Shown: positions 1 to 9,268, counted from the stretch's first letter. The stretch is DNA of 64,000 nucleotides from Croceibacterium xixiisoli (GCF_009827305.1 NZ_WTYJ01000001.1:1550001-1614000); one strand, 5' to 3'. Numbers and translations: made by a program. The notes: generated by a model from the sequence alone, not told the origin.

Positions 1-105
1 GGCCAGCCGCATTCCGGGGCAAAAACTTTAGGATTTCCGTGCTACGGACACGCCGGATCGGGTGAATCGCCCGACCGGGGCCTATCAGGGGGAAGAATTT
101 CAGCC

Positions 106-705
106 ATGTCTGCGAGCAAACCGTCGCGCCGTTTCCTGTCCGGCATGCCTCCCCGCCTGGTGCTGGGCAGCATCGCCGCCGCCAGCCTCGCGGGCTGCAG
201 CAGTCAGGCGTCGGATCTGCCGGCTGAAGATGTGCAGTTCACCACCCTGGCCGAATGCACCGCCGCCGGTTTCGACGAGCAGCTGTGCAAAGGCGCACGC
301 AGCACTGCGGAGCAGGAACACGCCGCCGCCGCGCCCCAATTCGCCAGCCAGGCAGAGTGCGAGGCCGAATGGGGCCAGCACAAATGCGAAACCGCCCCCC
401 AAACCGAAACCGCGCAACAGGCCACCAGCGGCGGCACGGGTTTCTTCGTGCCCTTCATGGCCGGCTTCGTCCTGTCGCGGATGATGCAGCAGAGTTTCAA
501 CCGCGATGGCCGCGTGCCTTCCTATGCCGCCGGCGGCGCCAATGGTGGCGGCCCGGTCTATCGCGATCGCGCCGGTTCAACCGTGGCCATGTCGCGCCAG
601 GGCGGCAAGACCATGCTCAAGCCAGTCAATGTCAACACAGCCACCGCCGCGCGCGGCGGTTTCGGCAGAAGTGAATCGAGCAGCAGCGCCAGCTTCGGCG
701 GCTGA
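106..705 (+). CDS. DUF1190 family lipoprotein (YgiB-like)
   Basis: Encodes 199 residues. The N-terminus has a basic start, a hydrophobic stretch and a lipobox ending LAGC near residue 31, so an exported lipoprotein is likely. The mature part has pairs of cysteines in AECTAAGF...LC and AECEAEWGQHKCE contexts, typical of the YgiB/DUF1190 family, followed by a Gly/Ser-rich low-complexity tail. Family function is not established. It lies one base before a YgiC-like ATP-grasp gene, the same pairing as ygiB-ygiC in enterobacteria, so the two are probably co-transcribed. A purine-rich ribosome binding site (GGGGAAGAA) precedes the ATG. Confidence 0.8.
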   Translation: MSASKPSRRFLSGMPPRLVLGSIAAASLAGCSSQASDLPAEDVQFTTLAECTAAGFDEQLCKGARSTAEQEHAAAAPQFASQAECEAEWGQHKCETAPQTETAQQATSGGTGFFVPFMAGFVLSRMMQQSFNRDGRVPSYAAGGANGGGPVYRDRAGSTVAMSRQGGKTMLKPVNVNTATAARGGFGRSESSSSASFGG

Positions 706-706
706 G

Positions 707-1858
707 ATGCAGCGTTTCCTCGTCCCGGAACGGCCCAACTGGCGCGACCACGCGCGTGACGCCGGCTTCGGCTTCCACGAAATGTATGGTCAGCCCTATT
801 GGCAGGAAGGCGCCGCCTACGCCTTCACGCTGGACCAGATAGAGCGCGACATCGAAGACCCCAGCGCCCAGCTGCATGACATGTGCCTGGATCTGGTCGC
901 CGATGTCGTGAACCGCGAAGACCAGCTCCACCGGCTGCATATTCCGGAGGCGCATTTCGATCTGCTGCGGGACAGCTGGAACCAGGGCGACCGCCATCTC
1001 TATGGCCGGTTCGATCTCGCTTATGACGGCACCGGTCCGGCCAAGCTGCTGGAATACAATGCCGATACGCCGACCTCGATTTTCGAAGCCGCCTGGTTTC
1101 AGCATTACTGGCTGACGGACAATATCGACGCCGGCGTGCTCCCGGCCGGCACGGACCAGTTCAACCTGTTGCAGGAAAGCCTGGTCGAAGCCTTCGCCGC
1201 CTTCCCGCGTGACCGGATTTTCCACTTCGCCTGCTGGATGGCGAATGAGGAAGATCGCGGCAGCACCACCTATCTGATGGATTGCGCGATACAGGCCGGG
1301 CACCAGGCCGAACTGATCGATATCGGCGCCATCGGCATCGATCCGCACGGTCGCTTCACCGATCTGCAGGACCGCAGCATCGATCGCTGTTTCAAGCTCT
1401 ATCCCTGGGAAGACATGCTGCGCGAAGATTTCGCCCGGCACCTGCGCCCCGGCGTCTTCGTCGAGCCGGTGTGGAAGGCGATCCTGTCGAACAAGGCGAT
1501 GCTGCCGCTGCTGTGGGAACGGCACAGGGGCCACCCCAATCTGCTGCGCTGCCATTTCGAAGGCGATCCACTGGCCGCCGACATGGACCGTGCCGTGGCC
1601 AAGCCGATCTTCTCCCGCGAAGGGGAAAACATTCAGCTGCTCGACGGCGGCCAGGTGGTCGAACAGGCCCCCGGCGCCTACGCCCACCATCCGCGCGTGA
1701 TCCAGGCCTATGCCTCGCTGTTCGAAACCGACGGCCAGCACGCCGTGCTCGGCAGCTGGATCATCGGCGACCGCGCCGCGGGCCTCGGCATACGTGAAGA
1801 CAGCACCCGCATCACCCGCAACCTCTCCCGCTTCGTACCCCATGTGATCGTGGGGTAG
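707..1858 (+). CDS. glutathionylspermidine synthase family protein (YgiC/YjfC-like)
   Basis: Encodes 383 residues, starting at the ATG one base after the YgiB-like stop; a longer in-frame reading back to 506 would overlap that gene and is less likely. It resembles the C-terminal synthetase half of glutathionylspermidine synthase, an ATP-grasp ligase. Visible family motifs include YGRFDLAYDG with LLEYNADTPTS, the KPIFSREGENI segment, and a C-terminal GSWIIGDRAAGLGIRE block. It lacks the amidase half of bifunctional Gsp. The real substrate of YgiC-type proteins is not firmly known; a peptide-type or polyamine ligase role is inferred. It is paired with the upstream lipoprotein gene. Confidence 0.85.
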   Translation: MQRFLVPERPNWRDHARDAGFGFHEMYGQPYWQEGAAYAFTLDQIERDIEDPSAQLHDMCLDLVADVVNREDQLHRLHIPEAHFDLLRDSWNQGDRHLYGRFDLAYDGTGPAKLLEYNADTPTSIFEAAWFQHYWLTDNIDAGVLPAGTDQFNLLQESLVEAFAAFPRDRIFHFACWMANEEDRGSTTYLMDCAIQAGHQAELIDIGAIGIDPHGRFTDLQDRSIDRCFKLYPWEDMLREDFARHLRPGVFVEPVWKAILSNKAMLPLLWERHRGHPNLLRCHFEGDPLAADMDRAVAKPIFSREGENIQLLDGGQVVEQAPGAYAHHPRVIQAYASLFETDGQHAVLGSWIIGDRAAGLGIREDSTRITRNLSRFVPHVIVG

Positions 1859-1916
1859 GGGCGTTCGTCATTGGGGCGCCACCCTTACATCTCCATTCCC
1901 AAACCCCCCTTCGTCT

Positions 1917-1934
1917 TTCCCGCGAAGGCGGGAA
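1917..1934. repeat. short GC palindrome, possible dispersed extragenic repeat
   Basis: TTCCCGC and GCGGGAA arms enclose a GAAG loop, in the context CGTCTTTCCCGCGAAGGCGG. This core resembles extragenic palindromes found in many copies in alphaproteobacteria, but only this copy is seen here. It lies between the convergent ends of the YgiC-like gene and the defence-like operon and could act as a weak bidirectional terminator. Confidence 0.5.
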
Positions 1935-2001
1935 TCCAGCCAGCGCGACGAACCGTAATGCTCACCATTCGCGCCCGATCACCCCAATTCAGCCTCCACC
2001 A

Positions 2002-3186
2002 TCACCCCCTCTGCACCAATTGCGCAGTCGCCGGATCATAGACATAATCCGTAATCGTGCCGTCCCTGATCCGCGCCACCGCATCGTCCACCGCAAAACG
2101 CGGCACCAGAAACCATTCGCGCGGCACGATCGGATTGCCGAAGCGATCCTTGATCTCGATATCCAACTGCGCCGGCGCAAATATCCGGTGGATCAGGTTT
2201 TCCAGCTTCACGCGGTTGATGTTGTACAGCGTATAGGTGGCAACGATCTCGACATCCGCCATCAGGAATGTCGGGTCCAGCCGGGCATTGGCGATGCGTC
2301 GCGTCACGTCGCCGCCGGTTACCCCGATCTTGTGCAGCACCTCCCGATTTGCCGCGACGATGGGATTGTCGGACTTGCTGCGCAGCACATAGATCGTGCC
2401 ACTGGCAAGATCGTCAGCCTCGTTTGCGCTGGCGAACAGCGGCCCGGCGTTCGGCTCGGACACGCGGCGGCTGGCATCATCCTTGTACAGTGCGCGTTGC
2501 AGCGAACGGAGCAAAAGGTTGCTCTCGGTGCCGTTGGAATAGATGACGCGCAGCCGTGCATCGTCCTCGCCGTTGGGCGCCTTGAAGGTTTCGCCCACCT
2601 CGGCGACATAGGCGGTCTGGCCGCCAAGGATGAAAAACTCGCCTTCCCGGATATCGGTTTTCAGGAAACCGGCATCCTTGCGGATGGGCTGCGTGATACG
2701 CGCCCCACTGTTGAGATCGGCCTGCACCGCGGTGAACAGCGGCTTGAAGCGGTCGAAGTCCTCGCACGGCTCGCGGTTGGCGATTTCCTCTGCGGCGCGC
2801 TTTTCGGCAGTGGTGCGGACATAACGAAGCTCGGTAATGTCGCTTTCGCCAAAGCCTTCCAGTTCGGCGGCAAGATCGTCCTCGCTCATTTCCGTAAGCG
2901 GTGCACCTCTGCCTGAAAGCAGCCCCTGGCGATCCAGCGGCGTGAGAATGGCCAGGCAATCCTCCTGCTCGCGCAGGCGGTCCAACCGCACGGCATAGAG
3001 CCGCTCGAAAATGTCGTTGTCCTCGCCATGACGGGGAGCATGGCCGTGTTTATCCACGAACCGCTGCACTTCTTCGAAGCCGGCGATGATGCGCTCTTCG
3101 CGCGGGGTTCGCCCAAGTTTCGCTTCGGGCGGAGCGAAATCCGCAAGCTCGGCGGCAAGCTCGTCAAGATTGAGGTCACGCGCCAT
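2002..3186 (-). CDS. GIY-YIG nuclease family protein (T5orf172/MUG113-like)
   Basis: Encodes 394 residues and is the last gene of the four-gene minus-strand operon. The C-terminal third carries a GIY-YIG type fold: TIYVLRS around 264-270 stands for GIY, HKIGVTGG around 285-292 for YIG, an arginine follows at about 296-297, and KLENLIHRIF around 328-337 supplies the likely catalytic glutamate and a conserved histidine. The first 250 residues are not recognised. The ATG sits inside the end of the helicase gene (11-base overlap), so the two are translationally coupled. A DNA-cleaving role beside a helicase and a methyltransferase is inferred from context. Confidence 0.8.
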   Translation of the reverse strand: MARDLNLDELAAELADFAPPEAKLGRTPREERIIAGFEEVQRFVDKHGHAPRHGEDNDIFERLYAVRLDRLREQEDCLAILTPLDRQGLLSGRGAPLTEMSEDDLAAELEGFGESDITELRYVRTTAEKRAAEEIANREPCEDFDRFKPLFTAVQADLNSGARITQPIRKDAGFLKTDIREGEFFILGGQTAYVAEVGETFKAPNGEDDARLRVIYSNGTESNLLLRSLQRALYKDDASRRVSEPNAGPLFASANEADDLASGTIYVLRSKSDNPIVAANREVLHKIGVTGGDVTRRIANARLDPTFLMADVEIVATYTLYNINRVKLENLIHRIFAPAQLDIEIKDRFGNPIVPREWFLVPRFAVDDAVARIRDGTITDYVYDPATAQLVQRG

Positions 3187-5212
3187 AACGGCCCTCTTTC
3201 CTGAAGCGCATGAAGGCGGCGGCGCCTTCGGCCATCTGCTTTTCCCATGGATCGCTGGCGGTCAGGGAGGGCAGACGCCCCCGCTCCTTCTTGAACCGGA
3301 CAGCGCGATCGGCGTATTCAGCGGCATCTTCCGGCGAAAAGCTGGTCCGCTTGGCCGCGATGGCGGCGGCAACCTGTTTCAGGCGATCCTCGCTCATCGT
3401 CTTGGCCAGGATCGCATAGGCTTCCTGAAACGGATTGATGCGGTCGATCAGGTCGATGTCGAGTTCGCGCACGTCCATCGCGAATTTTCGCACGCCGTCG
3501 ATCAGCGCGGTGTTGCCGCTGGGCTCGCCGGCGACGATGCGTGCGGCCTGCTGGGTGAGATTGAGCGCGGCGATGGCGTGCTGGCGCACAGCCTCCTGAT
3601 CCTGCTCATTCAGTTCGGGATATTTGTCCTTGATGATCTTGCCCATGCGCAGCTGGGTCAGTTCCTCCGGCACCAGTTCCTCATCGAACAGGCCGCGCTC
3701 CATCGTCACCTTGTCCTGCACGAAGCTGGCGATCACCTCGTTCAAATCCTCGCGACAGATGCGGTTGGCTTCGGGAGATTTCGGTTCGTTGAGGCCCTTG
3801 ATCTCGATCTGGAAAACGCCGCGCTCCTCATGGAAGCCGACATTGCACTTCTCTGGATCATAGCCGTCCGGCCCATAGTCGAAGTCCGGCGCGGCGACAT
3901 TGGTCGGATTTTTGGGCTTAAACTCGAAGCGGGGGGCCAGCACCTGCTCCATCAGCAGGCTGGCGGCAATGGCCTTGAGCGTATCGTTCACCGCCTCCGT
4001 CACCGCGCTTTCGGAAGCATCCGGCTCGGCGATCAGATTGGTAAAGCGGGCATGGGTCTTGCCTGGCGCATCGCGGGTGGCACGGCCGATGATCTGGACG
4101 ATCTCGGTCAGGCTGGCGCGATAGCCGACGGTCAGCGCGTGTTCGCACCAGATCCAGTCGAAACCTTCCTTCGCCATGCCCAGCGCGATGATGATGTCCA
4201 CATTGTCGCGGTTGTTCTTCTGCGCCGGGTCTTTGAGCGCGGCGAGAACGCGGGCGCGCTTGTTGGCGTCGTCGTCCACCAGATCGGCAATGCGCAAGGT
4301 CTTGCCAGCTGCCGTCTTCACCAATTGGAAGCCGGTGGCCTCGTCCACGCCCTCCCAGCTGCCCAGGGCGTCAAGGATGTGGTTCACCTCCTTGATCTTG
4401 TCCTTGGTGCTTTCGCGCGAATTGACGCTGGGAATGTGGATGATGGTTTTCTCATCCGGGTCCAGCACGGCCAGGATGTCGTCGGCATAGGCGCCCGAAT
4501 AGAAGAAATAGCCGATATTCAGTTGCTTCAGCCATTCGTAGCCGTTCAACTGCTCATAGTAAGTGTAAGTGACGCTATCGAATTTTGCCTCGTCGCCGGG
4601 GGACAGCACAGCCTCGGCATCACCCCGGAAGTAGCTTCCGGTCATGGCGACGACATGTACCTTGTCCCGCGCGATGAACTCGGCGAGGTGCTGGCCCAGC
4701 CTGTTGTCCGGGTTGGCGGAAACGTGGTGGAACTCGTCCACCGCGATCAGCCGATCATCGAAGGCTTCAACGCCAAATCTGTCCACCGCGAAACGGAACG
4801 TGGCATGGGTGCAGACCAGCACTGTGTCGTCGCTGTCGAGGAAGGCCCCGACGCTGTTGACCTTGCCGCCATCCTCGCCCGGCGCATTGCAGAGGTTCCA
4901 CTTCGGGGTGACGACCCAATCGGCCCAAAATCCGTATGTGCTCAGCGGCTCATCGGCGAAGCTCGCGCCGATGCTCTTTTCCGGCACGACGATGATCGCC
5001 TGCCGCAGACCTTGGTTCGCCAGCTTGTCGAGCGCGATGAACATGAGCGCGCGGCTTTTGCCAGACGCTGGCGGGGATTTGATCAGCAGATATTGCTCGC
5101 CGCGCTTCTCATAGGCGCGCTCCTGCATGGCGCGCATGCCGAGCGAATTGGCCTTGGTGGATGCGCCGCTCTGGGCATAGGAAACCGAAACACCCGGCAC
5201 CGATTTTGTCAT
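3176..5212 (-). CDS. DEAD/DEAH-box (SF2) helicase family protein
   Basis: Encodes 678 residues from the ATG at 5212; a GTG four codons upstream is an alternative. Superfamily 2 motifs are visible in order: Walker A SPPASGKS (about 46-53), Walker B VDEFHH (158-163), motif III-like TGS (191-193), motif V GMAKEGFDW (345-353) and motif VI QIIGRATR (373-380). The arrangement is like restriction-type (ResIII) translocases. The C-terminal 280 residues have no recognised domain. It overlaps the GIY-YIG gene by 11 bases and follows the DUF1016 gene after about 50 bases. Probable role: ATP-driven DNA translocation or unwinding in a defence complex, by inference. Confidence 0.85.
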   Translation of the reverse strand: MTKSVPGVSVSYAQSGASTKANSLGMRAMQERAYEKRGEQYLLIKSPPASGKSRALMFIALDKLANQGLRQAIIVVPEKSIGASFADEPLSTYGFWADWVVTPKWNLCNAPGEDGGKVNSVGAFLDSDDTVLVCTHATFRFAVDRFGVEAFDDRLIAVDEFHHVSANPDNRLGQHLAEFIARDKVHVVAMTGSYFRGDAEAVLSPGDEAKFDSVTYTYYEQLNGYEWLKQLNIGYFFYSGAYADDILAVLDPDEKTIIHIPSVNSRESTKDKIKEVNHILDALGSWEGVDEATGFQLVKTAAGKTLRIADLVDDDANKRARVLAALKDPAQKNNRDNVDIIIALGMAKEGFDWIWCEHALTVGYRASLTEIVQIIGRATRDAPGKTHARFTNLIAEPDASESAVTEAVNDTLKAIAASLLMEQVLAPRFEFKPKNPTNVAAPDFDYGPDGYDPEKCNVGFHEERGVFQIEIKGLNEPKSPEANRICREDLNEVIASFVQDKVTMERGLFDEELVPEELTQLRMGKIIKDKYPELNEQDQEAVRQHAIAALNLTQQAARIVAGEPSGNTALIDGVRKFAMDVRELDIDLIDRINPFQEAYAILAKTMSEDRLKQVAAAIAAKRTSFSPEDAAEYADRAVRFKKERGRLPSLTASDPWEKQMAEGAAAFMRFRKEGRYGA

Positions 5213-5261
5213 TGCCAATCCCACCCGTTCAAAACCCGATCATTTGCACCCGGCATGTCGG

Positions 5262-6305
5262 TCATTCCAAGTCATCCTTCGCCAACTCCCGCTCGATCTG
5301 TTCGATGCTCGGCAGGCTGGTTTGCAATTCGGCGGGCAGGGATTCCACCAACTGATATTCCGCCACGCCCATGGGCTGCGCCTTGTCGCGCAACGCATAT
5401 TCCGCCACCACCTTGTTCTTGTTCTTGCAGAGCAGCAGACCGATGGTGGGGGCGTCCTGTGGGTGTTTGATCTGGGCGTCCACCGCAGTCAGGTAAAAGC
5501 CCAGCTGGCCCAGATGCTCTGGCTTGAATTTCCCGGCCTTGAGTTCGATCACCACATAGCAGCGCAGCTTGAGGTGATAGAACAGCAGGTCGACAAAGAA
5601 ATCCTCGTCACCCACTTCCAGCAGCACCTGCCGCCCGACAAAGGCGAAGCCCGCGCCTAGCTCCAGAAGAAATTCGGTGACATGCCGCACCAGCGCCTGT
5701 TCGATTTCGCGCTCCTGTGCTTCGTCCGTCAGGCCGAGAAAGTCGAAGCGATAGGGGTCTTTCAGGGATTCGCGCGCCAGATCGGATTGCGGCTTGGGCA
5801 AGCGAGCGTCAAAGTTCGTAACGGCCTTGCCGGATCGTTCCAGCAGGCGGCTTTCGATCTGTATCACCAGCACATTGCGCGACCAGTTGTGCTCTATCGC
5901 CTGTGCGGCATACCAGCGGCGGGTCTGCGGGCCGGGCAACTTATCCAGCAGCGCCAACTGATGATACCAGGGCAATTGTGCAAGCACCTCTTGCACAAAT
6001 GGCTCATCGGGCCACGCCTCGGCAAAGGCGCGCATATATTTGAGGTTGCGCGAAGAAAACCCCCTCATGTCCGGGAAGGCCGCGCGCAGGTCCGTCGCCA
6101 GCCGTTCGATCACCTTGGCACCCCAACCCTGTGCGGCCTGCCGGTCCAGAATGTCCCGACCGATCTGCCAATAGAGCAAGACCAACTCGCGGTTCACCGC
6201 CAGCGTCGCGCGTTGCTGGGCGGTATGGATGCGGGTTTTCAGGTCGGCCAGCCAGTCGGCATATCCGGCGGGCGGTGTCGTCAGCTGCGTGGGGGCGGCC
6301 GTCAT
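5262..6305 (-). CDS. DUF1016/YhcG-type PD-(D/E)XK nuclease domain protein
   Basis: Encodes 347 residues with the two-part YhcG layout: an N-terminal helical region (residues about 15-150, including LLYWQIGRDIL and FSSRNLKYMRAF) and a C-terminal nuclease domain. In the latter, FFVDLLFYH supplies the acidic residue and VVIELKAGKF the E-x-K pair of a PD-(D/E)XK site, so the catalytic core looks intact. Such genes are common in defence islands and next to restriction-modification genes. The start overlaps the methyltransferase stop by four bases (ATGA), so the two are co-translated. Its exact job in this operon is unknown. Confidence 0.88.
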   Translation of the reverse strand: MTAAPTQLTTPPAGYADWLADLKTRIHTAQQRATLAVNRELVLLYWQIGRDILDRQAAQGWGAKVIERLATDLRAAFPDMRGFSSRNLKYMRAFAEAWPDEPFVQEVLAQLPWYHQLALLDKLPGPQTRRWYAAQAIEHNWSRNVLVIQIESRLLERSGKAVTNFDARLPKPQSDLARESLKDPYRFDFLGLTDEAQEREIEQALVRHVTEFLLELGAGFAFVGRQVLLEVGDEDFFVDLLFYHLKLRCYVVIELKAGKFKPEHLGQLGFYLTAVDAQIKHPQDAPTIGLLLCKNKNKVVAEYALRDKAQPMGVAEYQLVESLPAELQTSLPSIEQIERELAKDDLE

Positions 6306-9076
6306 GACGCCCGTTCTTTCGTGCCTCGGTCCGCACGTTTGGGCGCAGCCGATGCGGCCATTTTGGTATAGAGGTCGAACAACTTTTCCAGCCGCTCGGT
6401 ATCGTTCTTGAAGCGACGCCCGATATAGATGCGCTCCAACACCTCGTCATTGCGCTCATGGGCTTCGCGCAGGTCGGCGGGCATTTTCTCCGGGTCGTAG
6501 AGGTCGGCGATGGTGGCCGGGAAATGCGCCTCGCGGGCCAGCAGGATGTCCTCGGCGCAGCGGGTCAGGTCGACCTTATTCTTGTCAGTGAGGGTCGGCA
6601 CGGGAAATGTGTTCCAACCTAGCGTATTAGAATAGCGGTAGTCGGTTTTCAGCTTGCCGCAAACAGTGCCGATCCAGACTAGGTGCAGGCGCGAGGCGAT
6701 CAGCGCCATGTTCCACAGAGGGGCATCGTAAAGGGCGAATGCTTGATTAGTAGTTCCTATGCGACCCGGAAACACTGCAGTTGGCAAGTATTCTCGCGCC
6801 TCCGAACAGATTGTTGGTGCGAGAATGGTCATGCGTTCGCCCAAATTGCGATCTCGAAACTGATGAGGCCGGTGAATCAAGGCATTGTAGCTCGGATCGG
6901 GGCTGGTTTCCCTCGTTCTGCGAACACCATCTATTCGATGGCGTACAAATTCACTCTCCAATGCGGAACTGAGATCACTATCGTCGATCCAGAGGCAGTA
7001 ACGCTGTAGCCCTCGAATAAACTCCTGTGCGCCGTAGAGCGGAATGATGATACGCTCAAACATTGGATCATCGTGAATGAGCTTGTCTCGTTCGGCTCTC
7101 GTCAGAGTGAGATAATTTCCGTCTCCCGGAAGGTTGCCATATCGCATCCGGGAAACATCTGAGATCGGATTACTACTTGTTTCGACAACTTGCACATCTG
7201 AGGGCAGCAAGTAAGGATTGATATTGACTACTTCGTGTCGCTGCTCATCGTCAAAAATATACTTTGGCGTTCTTGGCAGGCCAATACCAAGGACCACGCA
7301 TGTGACACCCGCATTGTCGGCAGCGTTGTTGCTCCATTTGAACGAGCGATGGGCAAAATTAATTTTTAGGCCCATCGAAAACAAATGTGGCCAGTAAATA
7401 GGAATTTGGGTTCCTTGCGATACAGAGTTAGTAGTAACAAATGCAAATTCACCGCTATTCTTTTGAACGTAATGCGCAGATTTTTCAATCCAGCAGAAAA
7501 CATAATCCAGCGATGCGCTTGATTTTAAATTCTTCCCAAGGACGAACTTAATTTCGTCTTTCTGCTCTTTATTCTGGTTGCGACGCCCGACATATGGCGG
7601 ATTCCCACAGATAAATGTTTCGCCGCCTTCATTTTCAAAGTCGATTTGCGCCTGATCTAATGGTGCCGAAAATAAGTCGTCTCCGACCAATTTTACTCCG
7701 GTCCCAGTTGGTGGGCAGATGCTCAACCAATCCAACCGAAGTGCATTCCCGCAGGTAATCCAGTTTTCGGCGTTAAGCGGGAGGAACTCGGCCAGCGCCA
7801 ACTTTTGTCCGCGATAGAGGGTGTCACATTGAAACTCGGCGATAATCAGCGCCAGCCGCGCTATCTCGGCAGGAAACTCGCGCAGTTCAATTCCGCGAAA
7901 ATTGGTAAGCGGGATTTCGCTTTTTCGATCAACCTCGCCGCGTCGCCGATTAATCTCGGCCTCGATCTCCCGCATTTCCTTATAGGCGATGACCAGAAAA
8001 TTGCCGCTGCCACAGGCGGGATCGAACACGCGGATTTTTGCCATGCGGTTGCGCAGGTTCAGCAGCTTGCGCGGGTTGTCGTCTGCCTCGGCCAGCTTCT
8101 CCCGCAAGTCGTCCAGAAACAGCGGGTTCAGCACTTTCAGGATGTTGGGGCGACTGGTGTAGTGCATCCCCAGCGCACCGCGCTCCTCGTCGTCAGCGAC
8201 GGCCTGGATCATCGAACCGAAAATATCCGGGTTGATCTGGGTCCATTTCAGATTGCCGATATGGATCAGATAGCTGCGGGCGATGCGGCTGAAACGCGGC
8301 ACCTCCAGACTGCCGGAAAACAGCCCGCCGTTCACATAGGGAAAGACATTGGCCCAGGACCGTATGCCTGCCGCCGCGCGTTCCTTGATCACGGTGTTCA
8401 TGGCGCGGAACAGTTCGGCGATCACCTCATGAGTGTTGGCGCTGTCCTTGGCACTCATCTGGTCGACGGTGGCGGTGAACAGCCCTTCGCCATGGAAGAT
8501 GTCGGTATCTTCTGCGAAAAAGCAGAAGATCAGCCGCGCCATGAAATGATTCATCTCGGCCCGGCGCTCGGCGGTGCCCCAATCGGGGTTGTCCTTCAGC
8601 AGCTCGACATAAAGCCGGTTGAGCCGGGCGGTCGCGCGGATGTCGAAGGCGCTGTCGCGCACCTGCTTGACGGTGCTGATCCCCGCCAGCGGCAGGAAGA
8701 ATCCGAAGTGATTGGGAAAATCGGCATAGGGGCAAGCGACGGTCTCACCCGATGTCAAATCCTCCGCCTCGAAAGTGTCGCCATCGGTCGCGAGGATGAA
8801 TTGCGCCTTGGCCTTGGCGGTGGCCGGGCTGGCTCTCAGCCCGGCAAAGGCGGCGGAAACCTCACCGGGCGCGGCGGCGGCAATGTGAATATTGTTGCGC
8901 TGCAGGACCGCGCCGGCAAGATCTGATGCGTTGGTGGAACCCTTGACGGCGCGCAGACGCTTGATCGTCGTTTGCTTGTTGCCGAAGGCCTCCAGGAACT
9001 GAAACGGAAATTCCGCCGCATCGAACATGCGCTCCGCCAAGGCGGATACAGCTTCTTCAATTTCAACGGCGTTCAT
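6302..9076 (-). CDS. MmeI-like class I SAM-dependent DNA methyltransferase
   Basis: Encodes 924 residues and is the first gene of the four-gene operon. The SAM-binding motif I VFDPACGSGNFL lies near residue 347 and the adenine-N6 catalytic motif GNPPYVG near 490, with a target-recognition region following to about 800. The layout matches MmeI-like (type IIL) enzymes. Those carry a PD-ExK nuclease at the N-terminus; here residues 93-110 read FILATDGDTFEAEDLTSG, without a clear E-x-K, so the nuclease appears lost and cleavage may be done by the operon partners (inference). Codons for about residues 425-800 are notably AT-richer than the rest, as if the recognition domain had been exchanged. Confidence 0.88.
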   Translation of the reverse strand: MNAVEIEEAVSALAERMFDAAEFPFQFLEAFGNKQTTIKRLRAVKGSTNASDLAGAVLQRNNIHIAAAAPGEVSAAFAGLRASPATAKAKAQFILATDGDTFEAEDLTSGETVACPYADFPNHFGFFLPLAGISTVKQVRDSAFDIRATARLNRLYVELLKDNPDWGTAERRAEMNHFMARLIFCFFAEDTDIFHGEGLFTATVDQMSAKDSANTHEVIAELFRAMNTVIKERAAAGIRSWANVFPYVNGGLFSGSLEVPRFSRIARSYLIHIGNLKWTQINPDIFGSMIQAVADDEERGALGMHYTSRPNILKVLNPLFLDDLREKLAEADDNPRKLLNLRNRMAKIRVFDPACGSGNFLVIAYKEMREIEAEINRRRGEVDRKSEIPLTNFRGIELREFPAEIARLALIIAEFQCDTLYRGQKLALAEFLPLNAENWITCGNALRLDWLSICPPTGTGVKLVGDDLFSAPLDQAQIDFENEGGETFICGNPPYVGRRNQNKEQKDEIKFVLGKNLKSSASLDYVFCWIEKSAHYVQKNSGEFAFVTTNSVSQGTQIPIYWPHLFSMGLKINFAHRSFKWSNNAADNAGVTCVVLGIGLPRTPKYIFDDEQRHEVVNINPYLLPSDVQVVETSSNPISDVSRMRYGNLPGDGNYLTLTRAERDKLIHDDPMFERIIIPLYGAQEFIRGLQRYCLWIDDSDLSSALESEFVRHRIDGVRRTRETSPDPSYNALIHRPHQFRDRNLGERMTILAPTICSEAREYLPTAVFPGRIGTTNQAFALYDAPLWNMALIASRLHLVWIGTVCGKLKTDYRYSNTLGWNTFPVPTLTDKNKVDLTRCAEDILLAREAHFPATIADLYDPEKMPADLREAHERNDEVLERIYIGRRFKNDTERLEKLFDLYTKMAASAAPKRADRGTKERAS

Positions 9077-9248
9077 GTTTGCTCACGTTTCCTGTCAATC
9101 CAATGCGGGGCCGGTGCAGGGGGCAGCAATACCCCGCTGTCGGCGCGACAAATCCCTAAGATGGCTTGCGCATGATGTCATCTCAAACAGCAGGCGCAGC
9201 AGTGATCGCCAGCTTCCCAGTTAGCTTGCTCAGCCTCCCTTTCGCGTC

Positions 9249-9268
9249 GCCCCAGCGGAGGCTGGGGC
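9249..9268. repeat. GC palindrome upstream of the defence-like operon
   Basis: GCCCCAGC and GCTGGGGC arms form an 8-base-pair stem around GGAG. It resembles short extragenic palindromes of this group of bacteria. It lies in the 299-base spacer (9077-9375) between the methyltransferase start and the divergent M15-like gene. The spacer otherwise shows no gene, and no convincing promoter for either direction was found. With the palindrome at 1917-1934 it brackets the operon. Confidence 0.45.

Noticed and set aside
3086-5470. 794-codon plus-strand frame opposite the helicase gene
   Set aside because: The opposite strand carries intact SF2 helicase motifs; the plus-strand translation shows no domain and no ribosome binding site.
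9093-9098. TTGACA on the minus strand just before the methyltransferase as its -35 box
   Set aside because: The matching -10 would fall inside the coding start, so it cannot drive this gene from its ATG.
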